Assembly: GCA_027489335.1 (NCBI GenBank)
Contig: JAIXZX010000004.1
Location: 248,001-312,000 of the forward strand
Direction of reading: 5' to 3'
DNA from: Caulobacteraceae bacterium
GTDB taxonomy: Bacteria; Pseudomonadota; Alphaproteobacteria; Caulobacterales; Caulobacteraceae
Length of the DNA: 64,000 bases
The notes beneath the pieces were generated by a model. The model was not told where the DNA came from, did no database searches, and worked only from the letters and a program-made list of their open reading frames with translations. This document shows, piece after piece, positions 1 to 7,444 of this stretch (its first letter is position 1; each line of letters starts with the position of its first letter). The position numbers and the translations under genes were made by a program.

Positions 1-2
1 GC

Positions 3-1400
3 CGCATTCCAGCCACCCGCACCGAGCGGGGCCGCGAACTGTTCACCCGGCTCGCCCCGCGCCTGCTGGAGGCCGCGAACGCCACCGGGGCGCCCAATGC
101 GGCGTTCAACCGGTTCAGCGACTTCTTCGCCAGCCTGTCGTCGGGCGTGCAGATCCAGTCCCTGTTCCTGGCCAATCCGCAGCTGTTCGAGCTGCTGGTC
201 CAGGTCCTGGCGTTTGCGCCCAAGCTGGCGGCGACGCTGGCCAGGCGGCCCGCCGCCATCGACGCCCTGATCGACGGGGACTTCTTCGCCGAGATCGACC
301 CGGCCGAGGACGAGGCTGTGATGGCCATGGCCATCTCCCGGGCCGAGGGCTTCGAGGAGGTGATGGACGCCGTGCGCCGGGTGCACCGCGAACAGGCCTT
401 CCGGCTCGGCGTGCAGGTGATGAGCGGGGTGGCCAGCGCCGAGCGGGTGGGGCGGGGGTTTGCTGACCTGGCCTATCTCTGCATCCGCACCCTGGCGCCG
501 GCGGCCCTGGCGGAGGCCGAGCGGTTGGGGGGCGCCTTTCCGGGGCAGGTCGCGGTGGTGGCGCTGGGCAAATGTGGCTCCCGGGAGATGACCGCGTCAT
601 CGGACCTGGACCTGATGACCCTCTACCTGGCCGACGACCCTCGGGCCATGTCGAGCCTGAAGGGCTGGGGCGCGGAAACCTTCTATGGGCGGTTCACCCA
701 GCGTCTGATCGCGGCCCTGTCCCTGCCCACTGCGGAGGGCGGCCTCTATGAGGTGGACATGCAGCTGCGGCCCTCAGGAACCCAGGGACCCGTGGCGGTC
801 AGTCAGTCGGCCTTCGAGGCCTATTACGCCGGGGAGGCCGAGACCTGGGAGTTCCTGGCGCTGACCCGCGCGCGGGTGGTGTGGGCCAGCACCCCGCAGT
901 TTGGCGAGATGGCGACAGGCCTGATCGACGCCGCCCTGCGCCGCCCTCGGGATCGCAAGGTCCTGGCCCGCGACGTCCGCGCCATGCGCACCCTGCTGGA
1001 CAAGGAACGCCCGGCCAAGGACGTCTGGGACATGAAGCTCGCCCGCGGAGGCCTGGTGGATGTGGAGTTCGCCGCCCAGTTCCTGCAACTGGCGCACGCC
1101 GCTGATGGCGGTCCCCTCCATCCGCACACCGCCCGGTCGCTGGCGGCCCTGCGGGAGGCCGGCCTTGGCGCGGCAGAGCCCCTGGAGGTGCTGGAGGACG
1201 CCTGGCGGCTGCAACAGAACCTGACCCAGCTGATCAAGGTGGCCCTGGAGGAGGGGGCAGATCCGTCGCTGGAGCCTACCGCCTTCCGTCGGCTGATGGC
1301 GCGGGCCGCCGGCGAAAGTGACTTCCGGAAGGTCCGGCCCAGGCTTGAGGCGGCCCGCAAAGCGGCCCGGAGCGCCTATGAAATGCTGGTGCAACCTTGA
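3..1400 (+). CDS. glnE: Glutamine synthetase adenylyltransferase/deadenylase, 3' part
   Basis: C-terminal 465 residues of GlnE; the frame is open to the window edge, so the start lies upstream. GlnE adds and removes AMP on glutamine synthetase in response to PII signalling. The visible part holds the second nucleotidyltransferase domain: ALGKCGSREMTASSDLDLM carries the G-S...D-x-D metal-binding pattern, and KLARGGLVDVEF corresponds to the conserved GGxxDxEF segment. The helical C-terminal domain follows and the protein ends ALR-type at TGA 1398-1400. Members of the family are about 950-1000 aa, so roughly half is missing. The neighbouring pleC-like and pepN genes on the opposite strand match a Caulobacter-type arrangement, as far as I recall. 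Confidence 0.93.
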   Translation, partial: RIPATRTERGRELFTRLAPRLLEAANATGAPNAAFNRFSDFFASLSSGVQIQSLFLANPQLFELLVQVLAFAPKLAATLARRPAAIDALIDGDFFAEIDPAEDEAVMAMAISRAEGFEEVMDAVRRVHREQAFRLGVQVMSGVASAERVGRGFADLAYLCIRTLAPAALAEAERLGGAFPGQVAVVALGKCGSREMTASSDLDLMTLYLADDPRAMSSLKGWGAETFYGRFTQRLIAALSLPTAEGGLYEVDMQLRPSGTQGPVAVSQSAFEAYYAGEAETWEFLALTRARVVWASTPQFGEMATGLIDAALRRPRDRKVLARDVRAMRTLLDKERPAKDVWDMKLARGGLVDVEFAAQFLQLAHAADGGPLHPHTARSLAALREAGLGAAEPLEVLEDAWRLQQNLTQLIKVALEEGADPSLEPTAFRRLMARAAGESDFRKVRPRLEAARKAARSAYEMLVQP

Positions 1401-1424
1401 GCGACGGAAACTGGCGGGTACGTC

Positions 1425-1440
1425 GTTCAACCTGTTGAAC
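1425..1440. promoter_or_regulatory. Perfect inverted repeat upstream of EF-hand gene
   Basis: GTTCAAC-CT-GTTGAAC, two perfect 7-base arms around a 2-base centre, 21 bases before the ATG at 1462 and 24 bases after the glnE stop. Its place between glnE and the EF-hand/sigma operon suggests an operator. The protein that would bind it is unknown. Confidence 0.5.
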
Positions 1441-1461
1441 CCATCCCGCCAGGAGGTCGCC

Positions 1462-1893
1462 ATGATCCGTTCGATCCTGTTCAGCGCGCTCGCGCTCTTC
1501 GTGATCAGCGGGCCTGTCCAGGCCCAGATGATGGGCCGCGGCCCTGATCCGGACCTGAACCGGGACGGCAAGGTGACCCAGGCCGAGTTCCGCAAGAGCC
1601 AGACCGACGCCCTCCTGGAGGCCTTCGACAAGAACCGGGACAGCCAGATCACCAAGGCTGAGTTCAAGCCCATGGAGGACATGGCCCGGCGCTTCCGCGG
1701 CGCGGCCGGCGCAGGTCGTGTGGCCGATATCTGGACGCGGCTGGACGCCAACCGGGACGGGATGATCACCCGCGGCGAGATCGAAACCAGCGCAGAGCGT
1801 CGCTTCGCCTCCAGCGACGCTGACCGGGACGGGATCCTAGACCGTGCAGAACTCACCAGTCTTCGCCAGAGCCGATCGAGTGGCGGCTCGTGA
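1462..1893 (+). CDS. Secreted EF-hand calcium-binding protein
   Basis: 143 aa. Start chosen at ATG 1462, which has AGGAGG at 1451-1456 and begins directly with a signal peptide (cut after about residue 21, VQA). Four EF-hand loops follow: D31-E42 (DLNRDGKVTQAE), D56-E67, D95-E106 and D119-E130. The second has S instead of the usual G at loop position 6. The product is probably periplasmic and binds Ca2+. It lies just upstream of, and in the same direction as, the sigma/anti-sigma/metal-sensor genes, so it could be a target or input of that system; this is inference from position. The family has many roles and no enzyme activity is visible. Confidence 0.85.
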   Translation: MIRSILFSALALFVISGPVQAQMMGRGPDPDLNRDGKVTQAEFRKSQTDALLEAFDKNRDSQITKAEFKPMEDMARRFRGAAGAGRVADIWTRLDANRDGMITRGEIETSAERRFASSDADRDGILDRAELTSLRQSRSSGGS

Positions 1894-1934
1894 TCCTGGC
1901 CAAGGGCCCGGCTGTGGCGCGGGCGAGGTGAGGC

Positions 1935-2480
1935 TTGGCCGCTGCGCAGGATCCCGACGACGAACTGCTGGGCCGGATCGCCCGCGGCGACCCTGCGGCG
2001 GTGCGCGCCCTGATGGGCCGCAAGCTGACCCGGATCAACGGCTTGGCCGTGCGCATGCTGGGCGACGCCGCCGAGGCCGAGGATGTGACCCAGGAGGTGT
2101 TCCTGCGCGCCTGGCGTCAGGCGCCCAGATGGATACCCGGCGCGGCGCGGTTCGACACCTGGCTGCACCGGGTGGCGCTGAACCTCTGTTACGATCGCCT
2201 TCGCCGCCGGCGGGAGATTCCCACAGAGACGCCGCCCGAACAGACCGACGAGGGACCGGCGCCCGATCGCCGTCTGGAGGCCGCCGATGTGGGAGGACAG
2301 GTCGCCGCCGCCATGGCCCGCCTGCCGGACCGCCAGCGGGAGGCCATCGTGCTCTGCCACTATCAGGAGCTCGGCAACATCGAGGCCGCCAGCCTGATGG
2401 GGGTCAGCGTCGAGGCCTTGGAAAGTCTGTTGTCGCGGGGCCGTCGTGCGCTTCGTCTGGCCCTGGCGGACGTGCGGTGA
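1935..2480 (+). CDS. ECF-type RNA polymerase sigma factor
   Basis: 181 aa. Sigma-70 region 2 lies at about residues 15-85 (EDVTQEVFLRAWR is the typical core-binding and -10-recognition stretch), and region 4 at about 118-170 (LPDRQREAIVLCHYQELGN then a helix-turn-helix ending LLSRGRRALR). There is no region 1 or 3, as in ECF factors. The start is TTG 1935 with GCGAGG seven to twelve bases before; no ATG is available before region 2. It is followed within 30 bp by a membrane protein and then a periplasmic sensor, the usual sigma - anti-sigma - sensor order seen in metal-responsive CnrYXH-like systems. It probably directs transcription of envelope or metal-stress genes. Confidence 0.88.
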   Translation: MAAAQDPDDELLGRIARGDPAAVRALMGRKLTRINGLAVRMLGDAAEAEDVTQEVFLRAWRQAPRWIPGAARFDTWLHRVALNLCYDRLRRRREIPTETPPEQTDEGPAPDRRLEAADVGGQVAAAMARLPDRQREAIVLCHYQELGNIEAASLMGVSVEALESLLSRGRRALRLALADVR

Positions 2481-2508
2481 GGGCGCCCGAATGAAGGAAG
2501 GACCGATC

Positions 2509-2931
2509 ATGGACCTGGACAGGTTCGCCGCCCTCGCCGAGGCCTATGGCGGCGACGTCTCCCGCTGGCCGGAGAGTGTCCGGGAGGCCGCCGCCTTGCT
2601 GATGTCTGCCGATCCGGCGGCGACCGCGCCCTTGCTGGCCGTGCAGAGCGACCTGGACTGGGCGCTGGACTCCTGGCGTCCGCCTGCGGCCAGCGCCGCC
2701 CTGCAAGCGGCGATCCTGGCCGGCGCGCCGGCCGAACGGCGTGGCCCGGCCTGGCGAGGCTGGATATGGCGCACAGGGCTGGGCGCCGGCCTGATGGCCG
2801 CCGGCGCCGCGGGCGTCATGGCCGGGGTCGTGGTGTCGGGGGCCATCGCCCCCGTAGGCGAGATGGAAGTGATCACCGCCGCGGTGAGCGCCTATGACAG
2901 CCTGGATGTCGAATTGGTCGGAGACGTGTGA
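2509..2931 (+). CDS. Probable anti-sigma factor, single membrane helix
   Basis: 140 aa. ATG 2509 was chosen over ATG 2491 because AAGGAAGG sits 6-9 bases before it. The N-terminal about 80 residues are cytoplasmic and helical (starts MDLDRFAALAEAYGGDVSRW); a glycine/alanine-rich transmembrane segment covers about residues 88-113 (GAGLMAAGAAGVMAGVVVSG), with a short periplasmic tail. I do not see a zinc-binding ZAS motif. The call as anti-sigma rests on the topology and on the place between an ECF sigma gene and a periplasmic sensor gene, whose start overlaps this stop. Family name not recognised. Confidence 0.6.
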   Translation: MDLDRFAALAEAYGGDVSRWPESVREAAALLMSADPAATAPLLAVQSDLDWALDSWRPPAASAALQAAILAGAPAERRGPAWRGWIWRTGLGAGLMAAGAAGVMAGVVVSGAIAPVGEMEVITAAVSAYDSLDVELVGDV

Positions 2932-3425
2932 TGTCGCAACGGAGCCTGACCATCGCCCTGTTCATCTCCCTGGCCGTCAACCTGTTCGCCATCGGCGCGG
3001 TGGTGGGCGGCCTGGTGATCGGCGTGCGCATGTCAGAGGGGCGGGCGAACGCCATGCGTCCGGGGCCGCCGCCCATCTTCTCCGCCGCGTCAGCCCTGCC
3101 TGAGGCCCGGCAGGACGCCTATCGCGAGGCCCTGCGCGGCGAGGCCCGTGAAGTCGGCCGGTCGTTGAGGCGGGCCGGGGAGGCGCGACGGGCGGCCTGG
3201 GGCGACATCGCCGCTGACCCCTATGATCCTGCCGCCATCCGTCAGGCGCTGACCGAGGCCCAGGCGATCGAAGCTGAGGCCAGGAGCCGCCTGGAGAGCC
3301 GCGTCGTCGATTTCGCCGCTGACCTGAGCCCGGAGGAGCGCCGGGCCCTGGCTGAGGCCCTCTCGCGGCCGCCCAGGCGGCATGAAGGCCGCGAAGGCCG
3401 GAGTGAGCGGGGACCGCGCCCCTAG
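2931..3425 (+). CDS. Periplasmic metal/stress sensor (Metal_resist-like)
   Basis: 164 aa. An uncleaved or cleaved N-terminal hydrophobic segment (about residues 6-31) is followed by a charged, almost entirely helical periplasmic domain rich in R, E and A, with LSPEERRALAEAL near the C-terminus. This is the pattern of the heavy-metal-resistance/CpxP-Spy-like family that includes CnrX-type sensors. ATG 2931 overlaps the previous TGA (TGATG), so the two are translationally coupled; GTG 2928 is also possible. Few histidines and no cysteines are seen, so a metal ligand set is not obvious and the signal could instead be envelope stress. The stop shares CTAG with the opposite osmC-like gene. Confidence 0.65.
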   Translation: MSQRSLTIALFISLAVNLFAIGAVVGGLVIGVRMSEGRANAMRPGPPPIFSAASALPEARQDAYREALRGEAREVGRSLRRAGEARRAAWGDIAADPYDPAAIRQALTEAQAIEAEARSRLESRVVDFAADLSPEERRALAEALSRPPRRHEGREGRSERGPRP

Positions 3426-3832
3426 AGGACGGTGCGCCGGGTGATCCGTCCGTCGAGGGCTGTGGCCCGGGCCACGGTGTTCGAGATTGTCCCGTACTTG
3501 CGGATATTCTTATGCAGCAGGTCCAGGCGCTGGTCGCTCTCTGCCGTGTCGACGATGATCTCGTAGTCGATGGAGGTGATCAGGGGCGGGCTGTCCTGGC
3601 GCGCGGCCTTCAGTCTCACCTCGACGCCATTGAGCTCGAAGCTCAGCAGGGGGGTGACCCGTTCAACCCCCTTGATCATGCAGGCTGCGACCGCGGCCAG
3701 CAAGAGCTCGACGGGGTTGAAGGCGTCGGGACGCCCCTGGAGGTCTGTGTCCAGAACAAGGGTGGCGTCCTTCGCACTCGCGAGGCTCCCGTGGGCGTCG
3801 ATCCGGCGGGCCTGGATGGCGTATTCAAGCAT
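3422..3832 (-). CDS. OsmC family protein
   Basis: 136 aa. The central stretch with DAFNPVELLLAAVAACMIKG is typical of OsmC-like proteins, in which a cysteine in this helix acts in thiol-dependent peroxide reduction; one cysteine (in AACMIKG) is present and the second classical cysteine is not seen, so activity as a peroxiredoxin is uncertain. ATG 3832 has GAGGA five to nine bases before it and gives MLEYAIQARRID, a typical family start; upstream in-frame ATGs at 3859 and 3883 would add 9-17 residues. It lies 73 bp downstream of the VIT transporter gene on the same strand and may be cotranscribed. Confidence 0.82.
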   Translation of the reverse strand: MLEYAIQARRIDAHGSLASAKDATLVLDTDLQGRPDAFNPVELLLAAVAACMIKGVERVTPLLSFELNGVEVRLKAARQDSPPLITSIDYEIIVDTAESDQRLDLLHKNIRKYGTISNTVARATALDGRITRRTVL

Positions 3833-3905
3833 CAGTTCCTCAACCAGCAGGTCCGCCATGGCGGCCTGTATGGCCGTATGCATCCCTATCCCACGTTCAG
3901 GCCTG

Positions 3906-4607
3906 CTAGACGACCGCCCCAAATAGACGGCCGATCACAGCTGTGATGGCCATGGCCAGTGCGCCCCAGAAGGTCACACGCGCGGTGGGCTTCCAGAGCG
4001 GCGCCCCGCCCGCCCGGGCCGCAATCGCACCGAGGAGAGCAAGGAAGGCGAGGGAGGCTCCTGAAACGATAGGGACCAGCGCACCTAGGGGTGAGAGGAT
4101 GACGGCGGCGAGCGGCAGGGCCGCACCCACCGCAAATGTCGCCGCTGAGGTCAGGGCCGCCTGGATTGGGCGAGCCGCACTATGCTCGGACAGGCCAAGC
4201 TCGTCGCGCGCATGGGCCGCCAGCGCGTCCCCGGCATTGAGATGTGTCGCCACCTGACGCGCCAGGTCCAGCGGTAGCCCGCGCCCCACATAGATGTCGG
4301 TCAGCTCCGCCAGCTCGGCCTCCGGCTGTTTAGCCAATTCGCGCCGTTCGCGGGCCAGGTCCGCCGCCTCACTATCGGCTTGGGAGCTGACGGAAACATA
4401 CTCGCCGGCAGCCATGGACATGGCGCCGGCGACCAGCCCAGCCATGCCGGTGAGCAGGATGTCGCCGCGCATGGCGCCCGCGGCCGCGACCCCGACGATC
4501 AGGCTGGCGGTGGAGACGATGCCGTCATTGGCCCCCAGCACCGCAGCTCGCAGCCACCCCGTGCGGGCGATGGCATGATTTTCGGTATGGGCTTTCAGGC
4601 GGGTCAT
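3906..4607 (-). CDS. VIT/CCC1 family Fe2+/Mn2+ transporter
   Basis: 233 aa integral membrane protein. The N-terminal segment GWLRAAVLGANDGIVSTASL is the signature of the vacuolar iron transporter family, followed by a second hydrophobic helix with GAMSMAAGEYVSVSSQ, a charged cytoplasmic helical loop (about residues 88-145) and three more helices; five in total. In this family the loop binds metal and the protein moves Fe2+ or Mn2+ across the membrane. Start set at ATG 4607 (MTRLKAHTENHA); an upstream in-frame extension to 4733 has no homology to the family. The neighbouring osmC-like gene and the sigma/metal-sensor genes facing it could together handle metal or oxidative stress. Confidence 0.85.
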   Translation of the reverse strand: MTRLKAHTENHAIARTGWLRAAVLGANDGIVSTASLIVGVAAAGAMRGDILLTGMAGLVAGAMSMAAGEYVSVSSQADSEAADLARERRELAKQPEAELAELTDIYVGRGLPLDLARQVATHLNAGDALAAHARDELGLSEHSAARPIQAALTSAATFAVGAALPLAAVILSPLGALVPIVSGASLAFLALLGAIAARAGGAPLWKPTARVTFWGALAMAITAVIGRLFGAVV

Positions 4608-4707
4608 CCGGTCAGCAGGCCACGCCTTTGGTCGGCTGCGCTTTGACTTGCGACATATCTTGGCAGAATTCCGCGGGGCGCCGCCATCCTCGAAACTCAA
4701 AGTCTCG

Positions 4708-4749
4708 AGCGCGTACCGATAACCGGTTCCCACTTATCGGAATGCGCTC
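4708..4749. repeat. Dispersed-type palindromic repeat at pleC 3' end
   Basis: Nested arms GAGCGC (4708-4713)/GCGCTC (4744-4749) and CCGATAA (4716-4722)/TTATCGG (4734-4740) around a centre containing AACCGGTTCCCACTT. This core resembles a repeat that I recall as common in intergenic regions of many alphaproteobacteria. It starts immediately after the pleC-like stop codon and could fold as a hairpin ending that transcript. Confidence 0.6.
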
Positions 4750-7301
4750 TAGGCCGCGGTCCCTGTGCGCCGAACCGGCGCCTGCTGCGCCTCGCCCTGG
4801 CGGACCGGCAGGGAGAAGCCGACGGTCGTGCCTTCGCCGGGCGCGCTCTGGATATCCAGGGCGCCGCCATGCATCTCCACCAGAGATTTGGTAAGGGCCA
4901 GGCCCAGGCCCGTGCCCTGCTGGGTCTTGGAATGCTGGTTCTCGATCTGCTCGAAGGGCCGCGCCAGCCGGGCCAGGTCGTCCGGCGCGATGCCGATGCC
5001 GGTGTCGCGCACGGTGATCCGCACCCGCTCGCCCTGGGGATCGGGGCGGGCGTCGGCCCGCACGGTGACCCGTCCGCCCCTGGGGGTGAACTTGATGGCG
5101 TTGGACAAAAGGTTGAGCAGCACCTGCTTGATGGCGCGGTAGTCCGCCTCCACCTCGGGCAGGTCGCGCGGGAATTCCAGCTCCAGGGCCAGACCCGCAC
5201 TGTCGGCGCGGTTACGGATCAGGCGGGCGGCGTCCTCGACCACGTCTTCCAGGGTCAGGGGCTCGAACTTCAGGTTCATCTTGCCGGCTTCGATCTTCGA
5301 CATGTCGAGGATGTCATTGATCAGGGCCAGCAGGTGTTGGCCCGAAGAGAGGATATCGCCGCAGTATTCCTTGTAGCGCGGGTCGCCCAAGGGGCCGAAC
5401 ATCTCGCCGACCATGATCTCGGAAAAGCCGTTGATGGCGTTCAGCGGCGTGCGCAGCTCGTGGCTCATATTGGCCAGGAACTCGCTCTTGGCGGTGTTGG
5501 CGCTCTCGGCCCGGACCTTTTCGGCCTCGTACTTGCGGGCCAGCTCCGACAGCTGCTCCTGGCTGCGCTCCAGGCTGACGACCGCCTTCTGCAGGGCCTC
5601 TTCATTGACCCGTCGCGCCTCTTCCTGGGTCTTGATGGCGGTGATGTCGGCGGCGGTCATCACCAGACCGCCCTCAGCCGTCCGCCGCTCGGAAATCTGG
5701 ATCCAGCGGCCATCGTTCAGCTCGGCCTCGCGCACGCCACGTTGGCCGTCCACCGCCGGCGCCTCGCGCTTGATGGCCAGCTGGGCGAAGCGGTTGACCT
5801 GGTCGCGGGCCGCGCCGGGCTTCAGCAGGCGCGCCTCCAGGGAGAAGACGCTCCGGTAGTTGCGATTGCACATCAGCAGGCGGCCGTGGCGGTCCCACAG
5901 GACGAAGGCCTCCGACACGCTCTCGATGGCGTCCCGCAGGCGGTTCTCGGCGGCCTGGGCGCGGGCCTGGGCCATCCGCTCCTCGGTGACATCCAGGGCC
6001 ACCCCGATGATCCGGGCAAAGCCGCCCTCTGGGGCGCGTCCGAAGGCCTGGCCGCGGGCGTCCACCCACAGCGGGCGTTCGCCCGGCGCGCCGGGCACCC
6101 GGAAGGACACGTCGAAGGCGCCATAGAGGGCTGCTGTCGACAGCGCCTGGCGCACCCGTTCCCGGTGATCGGGTGAGACCCGGTCCAGCACGTCCTGGCC
6201 CCCGACCACGCCGCCGCCGCCCCAGCCCAGCATCCCGCCGGTGACGTCGGAGAGGAACACCTCATCAGTGGTCAGGTCCCACTCCCAGATGCCGCACCGG
6301 GCGGCCTCCACAGCCATCCGGAACCGCTGCTCGCTGTCATAGAAGGCCTGCTGGGCGGCCTCGACCTTGCGGCTCTGGGTGAAGAGCAGCAGCCCCAGCA
6401 GGAAGGCGACCCCCAGGGGGATCAGAACCCACCCCAGTTGCTCGCGGGCTGACAGGATCTCGAGGGGATCGGCGTCCGCCCCCACCACGGCGATCCAGGC
6501 CCCGGCGGAGGTAGGCTGGGCGGCGATCTGCAGACTGGCGCCCTCAGGGCTGCGCGCTCGGGTCAGCCGGCCCGGGCGTAGCTCCCCCGGAGTCAATTCA
6601 AAGGCCGCGCTGAGGCTATCGGCCTGGGCGATCCCGCCGGCGCCCACGGCGCTGATGATCTGGCCACGGGCCGAGACGATGGCGCCGATCCCTGCCTTGG
6701 ACAGAAGCGTAGTCAGCCTCGCCGGGGCGGCGACCACCATGATGGTGCGCCGGCCCTGGGGCGTTGAGGCCGTGGCCGAGGCGAGCAGGGCGGGGGCTTG
6801 GCCCTCGGCGGCGCCTGTGCCGAACCAGACTTCCCGTGGGGCCCGGTCGGTCTCGGCCGTCAGGGCGCCCCAGTTCAGCGGCGGGGCGTCGCCAGCGACG
6901 GCGAGCGTTTCGGCGCCGTCCAGGACGATGACGGCGCTGGCCGAACCGGACGCCACTCTCAGCCCGGTCTCGGCCGCTTCCAGGGGGCTATCGGGGCTGG
7001 CCTCAAGCACCTCACGGGCGGCCAGCGCGCCGCCGCGCAGGGTGGCGGCCTCGGCGTCCAGCCGTGCGGCCAGGGCCAGGGCCTCGCCCGGCAGGACGGC
7101 GCCCAGCTGGCCGGCCCGTGTGGGTTCCGCCTGGATCCGGGCCACGGCGAAGGCCGTATAGACCGCCATGAGCAGCAGGGTGGTGAGGATCGCCAGACGC
7201 GCAAAGGCGAAGGTCGGCGGCGGCCGGGAGCCCGGACTCGTCTCCCCCCCGCGCTTCTGACCCTGGGTCCGAGCCGCGCCTCTGCCTCCGCGTCCGGCCA
7301 A
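4749..7301 (-). CDS. pleC: PleC-like PAS sensor histidine kinase/phosphatase
   Basis: 850 aa. Transmembrane helix 1 at about residues 31-53, a periplasmic sensor domain to about 285, helix 2 at about 287-306, then two PAS domains (about 315-440 and 450-560), a coiled coil (about 565-600), the dimerisation/H-box MSHELRTPLNAINGFSEIM with H614, and an ATPase domain with NAIKFTP, DTGIGI and GTGLGLALTKS boxes. No receiver domain is attached. Size, topology and H-box position agree closely with Caulobacter PleC (842 aa, H610), which phosphorylates PleD and dephosphorylates DivK at the swarmer pole to set cell fate. Position between glnE and pepN also fits. A paralogous PAS kinase such as a DivJ relative is the alternative. 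Confidence 0.78.
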   Translation of the reverse strand: MAGRGGRGAARTQGQKRGGETSPGSRPPPTFAFARLAILTTLLLMAVYTAFAVARIQAEPTRAGQLGAVLPGEALALAARLDAEAATLRGGALAAREVLEASPDSPLEAAETGLRVASGSASAVIVLDGAETLAVAGDAPPLNWGALTAETDRAPREVWFGTGAAEGQAPALLASATASTPQGRRTIMVVAAPARLTTLLSKAGIGAIVSARGQIISAVGAGGIAQADSLSAAFELTPGELRPGRLTRARSPEGASLQIAAQPTSAGAWIAVVGADADPLEILSAREQLGWVLIPLGVAFLLGLLLFTQSRKVEAAQQAFYDSEQRFRMAVEAARCGIWEWDLTTDEVFLSDVTGGMLGWGGGGVVGGQDVLDRVSPDHRERVRQALSTAALYGAFDVSFRVPGAPGERPLWVDARGQAFGRAPEGGFARIIGVALDVTEERMAQARAQAAENRLRDAIESVSEAFVLWDRHGRLLMCNRNYRSVFSLEARLLKPGAARDQVNRFAQLAIKREAPAVDGQRGVREAELNDGRWIQISERRTAEGGLVMTAADITAIKTQEEARRVNEEALQKAVVSLERSQEQLSELARKYEAEKVRAESANTAKSEFLANMSHELRTPLNAINGFSEIMVGEMFGPLGDPRYKEYCGDILSSGQHLLALINDILDMSKIEAGKMNLKFEPLTLEDVVEDAARLIRNRADSAGLALELEFPRDLPEVEADYRAIKQVLLNLLSNAIKFTPRGGRVTVRADARPDPQGERVRITVRDTGIGIAPDDLARLARPFEQIENQHSKTQQGTGLGLALTKSLVEMHGGALDIQSAPGEGTTVGFSLPVRQGEAQQAPVRRTGTAA

Positions 7302-7410
7302 GCCCGCCGCTCCCTTACCCTCAAATCCGAGTCACCCGCGAAGCAGAGTCTAGGCGGGCGGACTCGCCACGTCACGAGTCATACGGTCGCGTCTTCTTTC
7401 AACCTCTTCG

Positions 7411-7440
7411 CCAGGCGGCGGAGGCGCCTCCGCCGCCTGG
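7411..7440. terminator. 30-bp perfect palindrome after pepN
   Basis: The 15-base arm CCAGGCGGCGGAGGC is followed directly by its reverse complement. It starts four bases beyond the pepN stop and lies in the gap to the pleC-like gene. It would form a very stable hairpin; no T-run follows on either strand, so if it stops transcription it does so without a classical tail, or it serves to protect the mRNA end. Confidence 0.55.
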
Positions 7441-7444
7441 CGGC

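Noticed and set aside
1406..1427. ECF-type promoter GGAAA...CGTC before the EF-hand gene
   Set aside because: The spacing between the two elements is about 9 bases, whereas ECF promoters need about 16-17.
774..2510. Long minus-strand open frame opposite glnE and the sigma operon
   Set aside because: It is antisense to recognised proteins, spans several genes and intergenic sequence, and its product is low-complexity A/R/Q/G-rich text with no domain; typical of very GC-rich DNA.
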